Both the position numbers and the translations under genes were made by a program. A stretch of 64,000 bases of DNA from Dillenia suffruticosa (taxonomy: Eukaryota > Streptophyta > Magnoliopsida > Dilleniales > Dilleniaceae): positions 258,001-322,000 of the forward strand of contig JAVTVX010000005.1 in assembly GCA_033439265.1 (NCBI GenBank), written 5' to 3'. Below, in pieces: positions 1-29,177 of the stretch (within the stretch, counting starts at the first letter, position 1; each line of letters starts with the position of its first letter). The notes under the pieces were generated by a model. That model saw only the letters and a list, made by a program, of their open reading frames with translations. It made no database searches and was not told the DNA's origin.

Positions 1-2398
1 GAACCCACAATTTTGAAAAATTCTAACGAGAGATACATTATATTCTCCCTTTTAACACAGAGAGGGTATACAATTCTAAAAAGATACTCTTCACACATAG
101 AGGGTAGATGTCATTTGCGTAGGTTCTCGTGGAATTTTCTGTTGTCTGGTCATTCTTTTTTGACTTGTTTATGGAGAGACTAGGGGTGGGAAAGTCGAGC
201 GAGATCTTTCCATATTTTGCAAGTCAGAGTCTGGAAATTTAGCACGAGGCTTTAACTCGCTAGACCCGTCATCAATATTTTGTACCAACCACGAGCCTAT
301 TGTGAATTTGATCTTTTCTTTCTTGTTTTCAAGAGATTGAAGACCACAGACCAAGCCAAAGCAACTGGTTGTAAAAAGGTTCCAAAGAAAGAGTGAAAGA
401 GCAACTAGATTGGTTTAGGAATTTCTTCGAATCCAATGGGGAGAATAGATTCAAAAGCATACTCATAGCATCTAAATCTATGTTAAGGAGGTCAATGATT
501 TAACATACGCATTCTAAAACTATCGGTAAATATGTTCACGTAGAGATATTTTATCACAAAAATAAAAATAATTAAATTTGAATTTAAATTAAGAGATAAT
601 TGGTGTTTAAACCATTATTTTAACTCCCCCTAAAACATCTCTCTTATCCTAATTGAGTTTAATAATCTTCTTTAATTAGAGTTGAGAAATCATTCTCATA
701 GAACATATTATTGAAATAATTGAATTTGAGTAAAACATATATTTCCTAAAGTGAGATTAATTGAGAGATTAGAAAAAATTCCGTATAGAGAATTTTTTGT
801 GTAATTTAATGAACGAATTTAGGATTGTGGCATTATAATATTGTGGTGATAATTCGTTTAGTGTGATTATCATCTAGACTGTAAGATTGTTTGAGAAAAA
901 TTTCGTCTACACCTATTTACTAAAAAATACATGAAAACTCAAATTTTTAATTTTTTCAAATATCGTCCATTTAATTAAATAAGTGTACGTCACAAATCCT
1001 TTTCGCACAAGTTTTTATACTTAAATGGAAAGAAGTGCAAGTAAAATAAAATTCAAAATGAAATTAGAATGCCTCATCTCTGAGTCATCACTATTGTCAT
1101 CTATCCAAATAAGTCATTGATAATTGTCATCAAATTTCTTGCTTAGAGATTGATAATTGCTACCTAATCTTTGAGTGAACCTTCAATTATACCTGACCTT
1201 TAGATTAACCCAATGGTTATTAAATAATTAACCTTCGGGTTGGCCCTTAACTATTAAATTCCAAACCTTGGAGTTAGCAATTAGCTAACCTTGGAGTTAA
1301 CACATACATTTGATAATTCGAATCAGCCGCCTTTTGTTATTTGTGTGCTCTTATTTGAGATTGTGTGCTTTTGTGATATTTTGACTATCGGTTATTTTAT
1401 ACTTTTTCTGTGTGGGAAACTAGAAGTGATGCATACATGGTAGAAACCTAAAGACATCCAGACCACACACACAACCAAACCACTCAATTTTATTCATTTA
1501 TCATACTTTTACTATCTAAATTCAATCCACTATAAATTTCAGTCTTAATTTTCCTGGGGTTTATATGCTAGCATTAATAGAATTTCTGTTTTTCTTCATT
1601 AAGAGACACTGTGTATTTTTTTTAACTTAATTGCGTGAACACAAACCGATTTTACAAAAATAATTAGTCTTTTTGAAAATTGCTAAATGTGGGAGGAACT
1701 TTCTGAAAGGCCTCAATAACATGAAACAAAAAGAGATAGGAGATCAATATGGCTATTCTCATGCATACAATTCCAAAAGGTACCCAAAGTAAGAACCAAA
1801 CATCCCTAATCAGTAGTGTGAATTGCGAATCAAATGGACGAGTAAATAAAAGGTAACCTGTTATTAGGAGAATCCGGTGAAGGAGTAACAAAGGCAATCA
1901 AGTTAAGACATGCAGAATACTCAGACAGAAGCATCTTGTGGAGTCGTAATGTTGCAACCATACCATACCCTTAGGTTTATCCTGCAATAAGAACCATTCA
2001 ATAAACATTGAAAAACATAGGCCACCCTTTTATGTCTCATTGCTTGTTGGCCGAAACAGGCCAGGAGAAAGTAGGAAGGGCATCCATCAAGTTTTGACAA
2101 ACACAAGAAACCATCAGAGACTGGACCCCACTTTGGCTGAGCTAACTGATCTTCGTTCAACTTGTGTTTCTGTATCCCTCTAAAGATACTCATTTTCTTG
2201 TCTTTAAAGCCCGGCTTGTTCAAGTAAACCTCCTGACCATTTTATCTTTCTCACTTTTTTTTTTCTAATTTTGATTTTTTTTTTAAATTAGGGTAGAAGA
2301 AAACAAATCTTAATGCTTGCTGTCACCACCTTTCATGTCCCTTTCTATTTGTTTTGTTTGTCATATATTAACGAAGAGTCCTTTGCTATGATTTTTTT
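1..2398. other. Intergenic, no gene recognised
   Basis: AT-rich DNA with short open frames only. Two adjacent minus-strand frames at about 1664-2223 are hydrophobic in part, but they match no family I can name with confidence and are separated by stops, so I do not call a gene. No RNA gene, LTR or terminal inverted repeat was seen. Confidence 0.6.
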
Positions 2399-2414
2399 AT
2401 ATTTATCAAAAAAG

Positions 2415-2618
2415 GAACCGACACTTGTTGGTATTGGTGGAATAGACACCTTCGTCTGTTAACCAAATCGTGAGTTCGACTCCCCATGAACACGAAAAAA
2501 ATAATGTTGGGAAACCCGCTCCACAAAGTGGGTTCTATAGCAGTCGATCCAGATTAGTCATGAAGAAACTCCGAATACTGGGTGGTGGTCAAACCATAAT
2601 ATCATGGTATCAAAAAAA
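2415..2618 (+). mobile_element. tRNA-derived SINE, complete, with 16-bp TSD
   Basis: A body of about 204 bp lies between two identical 16-bp direct repeats, ATATTTATCAAAAAAG at 2399-2414 and 2619-2634. Near its 5' end it carries a box A-like TGGTATTGGTGG and, about 40 bp further, a box B-like GAGTTCGACTCC, the internal RNA polymerase III promoter of tRNA-derived SINEs. It ends in a run of A next to the second repeat. The perfect duplication indicates LINE-type retroposition and a fairly recent insertion. The family was not identified. Confidence 0.8.
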
Positions 2619-2634
2619 ATATTTATCAAAAAAG

Positions 2635-2894
2635 AGCTTGATTTATATTTAGGATAAGTGTAGAATTATTTCCTTTAATTTTAATAAAAAAATGACTACT
2701 TAAGATTCAATTTGGTTAAATTAATTTTTTGAACTTGTTTAAATAAATCTGGGCCCTTTGTCAATGTCGAGCAAATATTTCCAATTTGCCCACTATAGCC
2801 CGTTAATTTTCACCGATGAACAAAGCATTGGTTACTAACACGGCATGTCTTAGTGTTGATGTAGCCATCAAAATCTTAATGTCCATTCTAGGCA

Positions 2895-2928
<34 letters not shown>

Positions 2929-3894
2929 TTGTTCATGTGGAAATTAATTAAAAATCCAACGGTTATGGAGAGGCTTAATTGAAGCATTTATCGCTTAATA
3001 GGGTTTTGTTGAATCATTTAGGAGAGTTTGAGGGTTAATGTTGACAAAAATTTCAAGGACTAGATCCAGACCTTTTAGCTATCCTGGATTAACAATTTAA
3101 TTTAAAAAAATTGTAACCCACTTGTCAAAGTAAAATATTGCAAACTGCCTTGCCAAATATGGAGCTGCCAGAGATGATGGTGTACGGTTGCCTGGTTGTG
3201 ATTGGGTTCTTTATCTTTTTTTTTTTTTTTTTTGGTGGGAGATTGGGTTCTTTATCACTTGCGAGTGTTATCGCTTGAGGGAAATCCTACTGCATGGGAT
3301 GACGACTATTTGATTATCATCCACCAGTCATCGATCAAAATGATAATCATTGTTTGATAACGATAGTAATTGATTGGTGATTCTATAACCACATACAAAA
3401 ATATTGATAGCTATGGGAATTATAGATCTTTATCTCTTTTTAAATTTTTTCTTAGAGGTTTGTAACTTGTGGTGCTTTAGTGGGTCACTGGCCTTTGGGT
3501 TTTATAGTTTCCCTTTTTCTTTGTAATCATGTTTGTTTAGAGCTTTTTAACATTTAGAAAAGGGGAAAGATTTTATGAAGAGAAATTTATCAAATGCAAA
3601 AGGAGCAAGGATAGGATAGGGGGTGGAGACGATATCCATGCATTGTAATTGTCTTTTTCTCTTCTCTCCTAACCTCAAAACAAAAGAGAGTATTCTCACT
3701 CATCACAGATATATTAACAGAAAAGCATTGTAACACTGGAATCAATAGAAGCCTAATTTAAAGGCAATCCCACATTCAATTCTCCTATCAAGGAAGGCAC
3801 GAATGATTGAGTGTCATTCCCCATCCGCAAGTCCGGTCCTGCGCGAGTGGAGAAGCAAGAAGAATGAGGTAGAGAGCGGGAGGAGACACTGCTC
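2635..3894. other. Intergenic with (ATT)n microsatellite
   Basis: No gene is seen. An ATT trinucleotide repeat of about 11 units lies at about 2897-2929 and a T run at about 3213-3232. The last 200 bp would be the upstream region of the GRAS pseudogene. Confidence 0.6.
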
Positions 3895-5427
3895 ATGAAT
3901 GAGATTGAATTTTGGTCTTCTGATACAAGTAACACTGTTTTAGCTACTTGTGAAGAAGAGTTTGAGGATAGCATCATTAACCTGGACTACCATGACAAAG
4001 AAGAGAATGAGAATGAGAATGAGAATGAGATGCAAAAAGAAATCCGGTCATTTGATTCCTTTCAAGATGACTGTGAGATGTGTTCGATGATTAATGATGT
4101 TTATGGAGAAACTGTTTCTTTTTTTTTTTTTGGTTACACAGATATTCGAGATCACCAGGTTGGGGGAGAGAGTTGTGATCATTAGAATGTCCCTTAGGGA
4201 CAAGAAATTTGTTGATGGTGATGGGCTCATTCGTAGACGGTGCTGATCAGCAGCAGCAGAAGATGAGATGATAATGACTAGTGCATAGGAGGCAAACCAA
4301 GTAGTAGACCAGGGGCTTCAATTGGTGCACTTGTTATTGGCATGTGTTGAGGCAGTTGGCTGCAGGGCACCAACCTTGCAAGCTCCATTATATCTCAAGT
4401 TTGGTCATCGGCTAATCCTTCGGGTCATTCATTGCAAAGGGTGTCCTATTGCTTCACATCAGGCCTAAAATCTAGATTTTCTCTTCACAGTGTTAATAAA
4501 AGTGGAACAAAGGCAGATTCTCCTTTAATCACAAGGGAGGAGAAAATGGAAGTCTTTCAATTCCTTTATCAAACAACTCCTTACCTTGCTTTAGGCTACA
4601 TGACTGCTAATGAAGCCATATACCAAGCAGCCCAAGGGAAAGAGTCCTTGCATATCATCGACCTAGGAATGGAAAACTCCCTTCAATGACCTCTGACAAG
4701 AACCCTAGCCTCCTGGCCTGAGGGCCCAACAGAAGTCCAAATCACAGGACTTGTTGGAGGTAACAACAACAAAAACCAAATCAATCTCGAAACCAGTATG
4801 AAAACCCTAATAGAGGATGCTAGTTCACTAGGGATTTATCTAGATTTCAACATGATACCAGAGCCAATATCTCCTTCACTCTTGACCAAAGAAAGCCTCG
4901 ACTTAAGAGAAGGCGATGCTTTGTTTGTCAACAGCATCATGCATGTGCAGAAGTACGTCAAGGAGAGCAGAGGCTCTGTCAAGGCAGTCTTACAAGACAT
5001 CAGAATTACAGTGGTGGAACAAGATGGAAACAACAACGGACCTTTCTTTCTAGGGAGGTTCCTAGAATCCCTTCACTATTATTCTGCCATTTTGACTCCC
5101 TTGAAGCAAGTATACCTCAAAACAGTCAACAGCGAAGGAAGATAGAGAGCTCACCTTGCAGACGAAATTAGAAACATTGCTGCAAACGAAGTCTCAGATA
5201 GGATCCAGAGGCATGGAAGAGCAGACTAATAGCTAAGGCAATTAGGCCGAGCGGGATTCCAAGTTGAGGGCTTGAAATGCATGTGCCAGGCCAGGATGAT
5301 GCTATCTGTTTACGGGTGTGATGGTTACACTCTAGCTACTCAAAAGGGTTGCTTGTTTCTTGGCTGGAAAGAAAGGCCCATAATGTTGGCATCTGTATGG
5401 CAACTGAACAATGTTTCATCATCCTAG
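3895..5427 (+). pseudogene. GRAS-family transcription factor pseudogene
   Basis: The conceptual translation carries GRAS-domain landmarks in order: a leucine-rich start (QGLQLVHLLLACVEAV, near 4310), VHIID-type LHIIDLGM (near 4660), the LASWPEGP segment, the VVEQDGN..PFFLGRFLESLHYYSA region (near 5010-5090), a PFYRE-like EIRNIA, LGRAGFQ, and a C-terminal SAW motif WKERPIMLASVWQ ending at a stop at 5425-5427. GRAS proteins are usually single-exon nuclear regulators. This copy is dead. The leucine-rich start is in a different frame from the flanking parts, so there are frame shifts between about 4186 and 4432. A TGA replaces the invariant Trp codon at 4687-4689, and further stops lie at 4183, 5143, 5227 and 5230. 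The N-terminal part (from ATG 3895, rich in Glu/Asn with an N-E repeat) is less certain to belong to it. The residues look closest to the DELLA-like/SCL side of the family; the subfamily is uncertain. Confidence 0.85.
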
Positions 5428-6070
5428 ACCCTAAATGTCTTTAGGTTGTGAATCATTGAGAGAGAGAGAGAGAGATGCAACTAACCGAAGCCGAATCATT
5501 TGAATGATTTATCAGCAAACTAGCTTAACCATTTAAGTAATATTCAAAAATTGTATGAGGTTCTCTTCACGGTAGTCTGTTCTTTCGGTGTGTTAAAAGT
5601 AATTGTCTTGAGCTGAATTTGTTCGAAAGATTAATCAAAATAGACAGTAAATAAAACAGCAGTAGATAACCAACAGTAAAACATATTTAGTAAGTGAAGA
5701 TTAACAAAGTTGACAAGCCCGGGCATTACTTTTGACAAAGTTTCTCTCTACAACCTTTTCATAATCTGATAAAGACCAACTCACAAAAGAGCATGTTCAA
5801 GTTACAGTAGAATACTCAAAATTGTAATTCCAGCATGGAGCTTGATTCGATATACAAGAATAAAAAATCTCTTTTCGTACATTGTACATGAAAATCAGGT
5901 TTTTGTTTTAATTATAGAATATCCATTATATGATATGTTACAACCGACTGGTGCAGTTCAAACTAATTTAATCAACAACTTGACACAAGCTTTGCTTAGA
6001 CATATATATTTGAATGAATAACCATTGTGCGAATATTGTATAGAAGAAATAATATGACCATAAATGATTC
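5428..6070. other. Gap between GRAS pseudogene and kinase gene
   Basis: A short (GA)n tract lies at about 5459-5475. The right-hand few hundred bases should include the 3' UTR of the minus-strand kinase gene. No ORF of note and no clear polyadenylation signal could be fixed. Confidence 0.5.
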
Positions 6071-22802
<16,732 letters not shown>

Positions 22803-22803
<1 letters not shown>

Positions 22804-22859
22804 TAAACTGGTTTCACCCAAAGAAAGCTCATATAAAGTTTCTCATTGGCAAATTCCAT
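22803..22859 (-). promoter_or_regulatory. uORF overlapping the kinase start codon (TAATG)
   Basis: Just upstream of the kinase ATG, an ATG in a CCATGG context at 22859 opens an 18-codon frame (MEFANEKLYMSFLWVKPV). Its TAA stop shares two bases with the kinase start in the sequence TAATG. If this stretch is in the mature 5' UTR, ribosomes finishing the uORF would stop on the main start. A plausible acceptor (TATGCTTTTAG) lies about 30 bp further upstream, which would keep the uORF in the leader. Whether it is transcribed is inferred. Confidence 0.5.
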
Positions 22860-22899
22860 GGAACTGTTCTAGCCAAAGGCCTAAAAGCATAGGCTTCCT

Positions 22900-23825
22900 T
22901 CAAATGTTGAAATTGTTAATATACATGTATACGTTCATCGCACTTGCCTTGCTGCTTTACTCTAGCCAGTGACAAAGTTACAACATGGCAATGGTCAATT
23001 GACATCATTTACAAAGAAAAACAAATGGAAGTTCCCGATGCAACGCAATGGGCAAAATTTTAGCTACTTTCCACATGCGAGGAGCCTGTGTAACACGCGA
23101 TAATTCTATCTTCCCTGTATAGCAAGAGATGTCAAACCATAAGTTACTGATTATTTTATCTCACACTGTAGGAAATAAAAGAAAGAAAAAAAGTAATAAC
23201 ATTGTCAAACACAAAGAAAAATAGCCCAAAGAACTGAATCATTCAAACACAAAAAAGAAAAATATAGTTGTTAAAAGTGTTGTTGTTTACTTCAGCTAAG
23301 GGTATATGTGTCTTATGTACTTCACTTCGTTAGCATTGTACTTCACTTCGTTAGCATAAATAAAGCAGGCTACCAGACACCAAGTAGTTCTCCAGTTTTC
23401 ATTCCTTGTACACCTCCTGACTTTTCCAACAAACACGTGCATAGAAAAAGAGATAATGAAGCAGTCAAGTAGTGGTAAGCAATGGCCAAAGGACAAGGTT
23501 AGAAAAAAAGCTAGAAGCAGAGCCACGCTAGAAGCAGAGCCACATTACGACTTTAAAGGAAAGTGAGGATGGAATTGAACCTCCTCATGCTTGGGTAGAA
23601 TTGATTTAGAGTTATGTGCTAGAAATGACTGTTGTAACCAAGTCAAGGGGATAAGAAAACATCCAACTATCTGACTAACAAACAATTTTACAAAGGTTTT
23701 CTATTTGGAAGTGCAGAAAATAAGTAAATGTAAATATCTAAGCTAGGAAGACAAGAGCTCAAAATAATTTCTCATATATGTAAGCAACGTCTTTAAAAGT
23801 AATAGTCAAGCATTATTTCTTTTTT
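22900..23825. other. Intergenic or 5' leader intron of the kinase gene
   Basis: No coding gene is seen. If the leader exon near 29 kb is real, this whole stretch to 28.97 kb is a 5' UTR intron. A 21-bp tandem repeat (ACTTCACTTCGTTAGCAT core) lies near 23320-23357. Confidence 0.4.
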
Positions 23826-23841
23826 GTCCTAAATATAAGAT

Positions 23842-23913
23842 GTATTTGTCACTCAAATGGTCGACCCCAAATTTGGGATTAAGGTCCAGGTGGTGGTTGT
23901 TGTCGTTGTCATC
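23842..23913 (+). mobile_element. Very short 5'-truncated RTE LINE copy with TSD
   Basis: A 72-bp insert between two 16-bp direct repeats GTCCTAAATATAAGAT (23826-23841 and 23914-23929). The insert holds the characteristic RTE 3' end, CTCAAATGGTCGACCCCAA..GGGATTAAGG, then GTTGTTGTCGTTGTC. The same 3' end closes the larger RTE element at 26.58 kb. It represents only the last bases of a reverse-transcribed LINE. Confidence 0.85.
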
Positions 23914-24668
23914 GTCCTAAATATAAGATACCAAAATAAAAGTGGGGGAACCCAAAGTTGGGCCTGATGTAAAAGATCTAAGTATAGCAGAAGCTGGAAA
24001 GGCCAGACACCTAAGATTTGGGGCTTTAAGTTGCTAGAGTAACAAAAAATGATTATTATGTGGTTCGCAAGGCATGAAATTTTGGTGGATAGGTTGAAAT
24101 TGAAAGGAATGGGTGGAACCAGTTCAAAAGGATAAACTAGCTAGCATAGTCATAGATAAATATCAACAATGATCTTCGCACCACAGAAGCAAAGTCCATT
24201 GTACAAGATTGGGTCACATCACAAGAATGAAAAGCAAAATGATACGAGGATCCTTGGGCAGATAGAATAATACAAGAAATATAAAGGAAGCATCCCCGGG
24301 ACAACGGGAAAACTAATAAACATGTGTACATATATAACATAATGCACACGCATGCACACATGCACACAAGCACATTCACATGAAAATTCACATAAAAGAG
24401 TCGAAGCTTGACAGCAGCAAAGGGCCTAATTGGGAGACCATTTTACACAATAAAAGAAGAAGATAGTTATTCTCATGGATTCTAACCATATGGCAGCCCA
24501 ACCATGACCAACCAACCAACCAACCAAATTCTTTGCACATGGAGCTTTGTGTTTGTGCTAAAAAGAATACATAAGGCCATTTTAAAAGGGTTTCTACTAC
24601 TTCAATCATTGAAAATAACTTACTCTCCTCTTTATGGTTTTTTATTTTTCTCATTCTTTGGTATCAAT

Positions 24669-26582
24669 AGAGAATTTATACAAGTCATACCTAGTGGAGA
24701 GAAATTATTTATTGAAGGATACAAAAATGGACACATAGGAGATAAAAATGATGGATTTGGAGCCATACATGGAAACTTTGGGTTCGGCAGTAGGAATAAG
24801 GTGGGAAGTACCATTTTAGAGTTTGTCGCATATTCGATTTGGTACTTGTAAACACTTTCTTCAAGAAAAATGAGTCGCACATAATTACATATAGAAGTGG
24901 GATGAATGCTAGTCAAATAGATTTCTTTCTCACCAAGAGAGATAATAGAATAACCTATAAGGATTGTAAGGTTATACCGGTGGAGAGTGCAACAACTCAA
25001 TATAGGCTTTTAGTTTTAGATGTACGTGTCTAAAAAGCAAAAGAAGTATCGTCCATTTGTAGAGTCAAGAATTTAGTGGTGGAATCTGAAAGAAAAAATG
25101 TGATAACTTTTAAAAACAAATTAATTCGAGTAACAAATTGATCAGCTAATGATGATTCAGAAACAATATGAAAAGAGATATTTACTAATATTAAGAGTAT
25201 ATGTAGGGATGTTTTTGGTATATCTAAGGGTCAGGCTCCAATAGGCAAGATTGCTCCAATAATAGAAAAATTAAACTTATGAGTCATATCATAAAACTAT
25301 GAGAGAGAGTAATAGAGTATAGATTGAGATTGAAAATAAGAGTGTCTCAAAATCAATTTGGATTTATGTCAGAAAGATCCATCACGGAATCAAACCACTT
25401 GTTAAGGCATTTAATGGAGACATTTAGAGTATAAAAGAAAGCCTACATATGGCATTCATTAATCTGGAAAAGGCATATAATAAGATTTCTAGAGATGTAT
25501 TGTAGTGAATGCTAATAAAGAAAGAGATCTTATTGAAATACATTAATTTTATTAGAGATATGTACGAGAAAACTGTAATCAATATAAGAACTTGCAGGGG
25601 TTTGAATGATAACTTCCTTATTAACATTGGACTACATCAAGATTCGGTACTAAATCCTATCCCTTTTGCAATAGTGATAGATAAAATCATAAAAAAAATC
25701 TGAAATAAAATACCATGATGTAAACTTTTTGCAGATGATATAATATTGATTGATGAAACTAGGAAAAGTATTAATAATAAATTAGAGTTATGGAAGATCA
25801 CACTAGAATTGAAAAGATTTAGATTAAATAGGTCGAAATCTGAGTATATGAGATATACGTTTAGCGACAATCATCACAATGATAAAAAAACGATTAAGTT
25901 AAAAGGAAAAAACATAACAAAAAGTGAACATTTTAAATATCTTGGCTTTGTCATTCAAAATGATAGCAATATAGATGAAAATGTAAATCATAGAATTCAA
26001 ACGGGTCACATGAAATGGAGAAGAGCATCCGAAATTCTTTACAATCATATGATGTCATTGCATTTGAAGAAAAAGTTATATAGAACCGTAATAAGACCTG
26101 CACTATTGTAAGACACTGAGTGTTTGACCATTAAACAATAACAAGAACAGAAAATGACTGTAACAGAAATGAAGATAATTAGGTAGATGTGTGACAAAAT
26201 TAGAAATGATAGAATTAAAAACGAAAAGATTCGTAATAAATTGGGAGTTAGTTCAATTGTGGATAAGATGCGAGAGTGTCGCCTAAGATGATTTGGACAT
26301 GTGCAACAAAAATCCAAAAATGCACCGATTAGAAGAATCGAGAACTTAAATATAGGAGATATAGTAAAATATAGAAATAAACCGTTGAAAACTTAAATAT
26401 AAGTTATTCGTAAACACATGATAATTAAGAGTTTAGATGAAGAGATAATCTTAGATAGAAATGAGTGGTATAGGAGAATCCGCATAAATTAAACCAACGA
26501 TCTTTTTTAAAAAAAAAAAATTATAATATTTGTTTCTCAAATGGACGACTCCAACTAGGGATTAAGGCTCAGGTTGTTGTTT
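24669..26582 (+). mobile_element. RTE-clade LINE, 5'-truncated, decayed, with TSD
   Basis: Plus-strand translations match plant RTE LINEs: endonuclease part (IPSGEKLFIEGYKNGHIG, GNFGFGSRNKVGSTILEF, ITYRSGMNASQIDFFLT, near 24.68-25.03 kb), then reverse transcriptase blocks (NQFGFMSERS near 25.36 kb, FADDIILIDE near 25.74 kb, KYLGFVIQNDSNI near 25.95 kb, GHVQQKSKNAPIRRIE near 26.3 kb). Several stops and losses make it inactive. The 3' end reads CTCAAATGGACGACTCCAA..GATTAAGG then GTTGTTGT. Flanking 18-bp repeats beginning TCATTCTTTG (24651-24668, 26583-26600) agree at 16 positions, marking the true ends. Confidence 0.88.
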
Positions 26583-26600
26583 TCATTCTTTGAAATCAAT

Positions 26601-28913
26601 TAGGGTACCAAACTGTCACAATGCAAGCCAACTTTACAGTGATCAAGATCAGCAAGCTCAAGCATGACCGGAGCTCTTGTAAAATAGCTTGACTTTAGCC
26701 CATTATGAACTTGATCACAGCTCATTCTCAAGCACCGGCAACTTATGTTGACATATTTTACCCTCATTAAATAGTTATATAGCGGTTATATAGTTTTTTT
26801 CTTTTTTATTTCCCTATCAAACAAATAGGTATAAAACATTATGTAAAATCATGCTATTATTTTATTTCATTATTTACTCTATAAGTTTTACTCACATAAT
26901 AGAATTACAAATTAGTTTCTTCCCTAGAAACATGTTTATGAATGACTTATATCATCAATCTCTTTACAAGCCTAGACTATCTTTATATGATTGAAATGTA
27001 TAAATGCGTAAGTCATGCCTCAACTCAGCTTCTAAATAAGAAAGTTTTTGGGCCTAGGTAAGAGAAGAATTACTGTACCCAAGTTTGCCTCCTCAATAAA
27101 ACAAGGATAAATTTGGTTAACCTTCACTTCTATAGTAATAACATGAGGTTGAGCAAGCTTTGCCTAACAAGCCCAAGTTTCTCATGAATAGGCTCTATAC
27201 ATATGAAATGCTCATGTGAATCTCATGTTATTAATATATGCGGTGCTTATGAATAGGCTCTATACAAATTGCATATGTGCAGTCGTGCTGCTGCTGAATT
27301 AGGTAGAATCTCTATGTGCACTTGATACATGAAAATGCCAATGGTGATTGCTGTTTTGAGGGATTTGCAAAACAGGTGAAGACTTCATGGTGCACAACAA
27401 AGGAAGTTCTTGACCATTCGAAGACAAGGTAGAGCCATGGTTGACCTTCATGGTGGCAGGATTACTGGTGGAGATTGTTAGGAACTTGGCTCATATTCAT
27501 CACTATCCGAATTTTGCCGGTGGGAAAAGCTACGTGCCATTGTCAGCAGCTCCAATTCCAGGATAACTTGTCACACCCACATGTCAAATTGCATGGGTAT
27601 GTGCAAAGGTAAATCACATTCAAGTTGCTGTAATTCTTTTTTTTTTTTTTCATGAATCACATTCAAGTTGCCGTAATTGTACCTTTCACAAGAATACAAG
27701 ACACAACAAATAGGTGACAGATTGTAGTGTGAAAAGGTTAAGTGTGTAATGAAAAACTGAGTGTTTGCACACAGAGTGGGAAGATATGTGAGAAAGTGAT
27801 AATGTGAGTAGTGGATCATAGGCATGGTTTCTGTGCATGTGATGCACATGCCAACAAAATATAAGGGCTACAAATGAGGATTGGTGTGCAGTGTTTTAAG
27901 TATAATGGACTGTAAAAGTGGAGAAAGTGTCATAGAGAGCTGTCAGTTGATATTCTCCATGAACAGAAATGGTGCTCTCCTGGGATTTTTCTCAAGGTTA
28001 CCGAGGGTAAGAGTGAGTGGTTTTGGGGGTTTGTGAGGGGGTGTACAAGAGTTGCTTTGAAAGGTTAAATGGTGGGTTATTTTGATTATACATAAAAATT
28101 TGTTCTTATAATGAAGAACACTTAAATCTCCTTGGTAGGCGTGGCAGGTCTTTGCCAAACAACTTAAATCTTGCGTCTCACTCATTTTGATAGTGTATAT
28201 TTTCCTTTCATTATTCCCATGTCGTGTGCCTCGCGTCACCACAACCCCTTCTGGTGGGAAGGTAAAAATCCAAAAAGATACCTCTTCTCATCTTCTCTTC
28301 ACTTCACAATCTTTCTCTCTCTCATATTATGTACTTATATAATCACTATGTATTCTTAATAAATTTGTAGGTAAAAAAGCGAGGCAGAAAGTGAAAGCCA
28401 GAGCTTCCACTCTATCAACAAAACAGAGTTTCTGTCTCCTACTACGTCTTTCATGCCTTTATATGGTGTTCCATTTCATTGGGCCCTATGTCTTTATGAA
28501 GCATTTTCTTTTATTTCTTTCATAGAGAGAGGAATGATTATACGCGTCTATGCTACGCCCCATTGCCGAGTGGCTAAAAGCAAGATTCTAGCTTGTTGAT
28601 TTGTCTTTTCTTTGCCTTTCCAACAGCCAAATTCATGCATATACCAACTCTTAGTAAATGGGTGCTTCCAAAATTACTGAAATATGCTAGAGATTATTTA
28701 AGTGGCCCAATTCCTCTACAGAAAGCAAAATATAGCTTAGTCCAATGTCGTTATAAAGAACATCTAAAGTATTTATTAACATTACTTTTTTCAGATTTTG
28801 CAATACGATTTACGTTAAAATGCACAATACATAACGAATTGAAATCATGACATATCAATAAACTTCAAAGTGGAAAATCCCCCAAAACTTAGAAAAAGAA
28901 AAACGCAAATTGT
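26601..28913. other. Intergenic, nothing recognised
   Basis: Only short open frames with no recognisable domain; no RNA gene or terminal repeat. A tRNA-like phrase (GCCGAGTGGCTAAAAGC) near 28565 lacks the rest of a cloverleaf. It could be intronic if the kinase transcript begins near 29 kb. Confidence 0.5.
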
Positions 28914-29089
28914 CCAATAAGCAAGAGATCTACCAAGGACTACAGACAAGATGACAATTCTGGATTTGGCTTTACCTGATAGAGCAATTGCAGCAAATTG
29001 GCCAATAAGCAAGAGATCTACCGAGATCTACAGAGAAGAAGACAATTCCGGATTTGGCTTTCCCTGATAGAGCAATTGCATCAACGAAG
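28914..29089 (-). repeat. 88-bp tandem duplication, possible leader exon
   Basis: Two diverged copies with an 88-bp offset (28914-29001, 29002-29089), sharing CCAATAAGCAAGAGATCTACC and GATTTGGCTTT. On the minus strand one copy contains CTATCAG followed by GTAAAGCC, a good splice donor at about 28974; the other copy reads GGAAAGCC and lacks it. Together with the GA-rich tract upstream (minus strand) this could be a 5' UTR exon of the kinase gene. Transcript evidence is absent. Confidence 0.4.
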
Positions 29090-29134
29090 TCTTTTGGTTT
29101 CCGTAATTACGCAGCCGAACACCCGCTTCCACAC

Positions 29135-29145
29135 CTCTCTCTCTC

Positions 29146-29177
<32 letters not shown>

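Noticed and set aside
1664-2223. Two adjacent minus-strand frames with hydrophobic stretches, faintly like an acyltransferase membrane segment
   Set aside because: No catalytic motif, a stop between them, and the resemblance rests on a few Trp/Pro/Gly residues.
24137-24391. Minus-strand 84-codon frame rich in Cys and hydrophobic residues
   Set aside because: Low-complexity translation of a CA-rich repeat with no family match.
28560-28605. tRNA-like phrase GCCGAGTGGCTAAAAGC
   Set aside because: No matching acceptor stem, T-loop or anticodon arm could be built around it.
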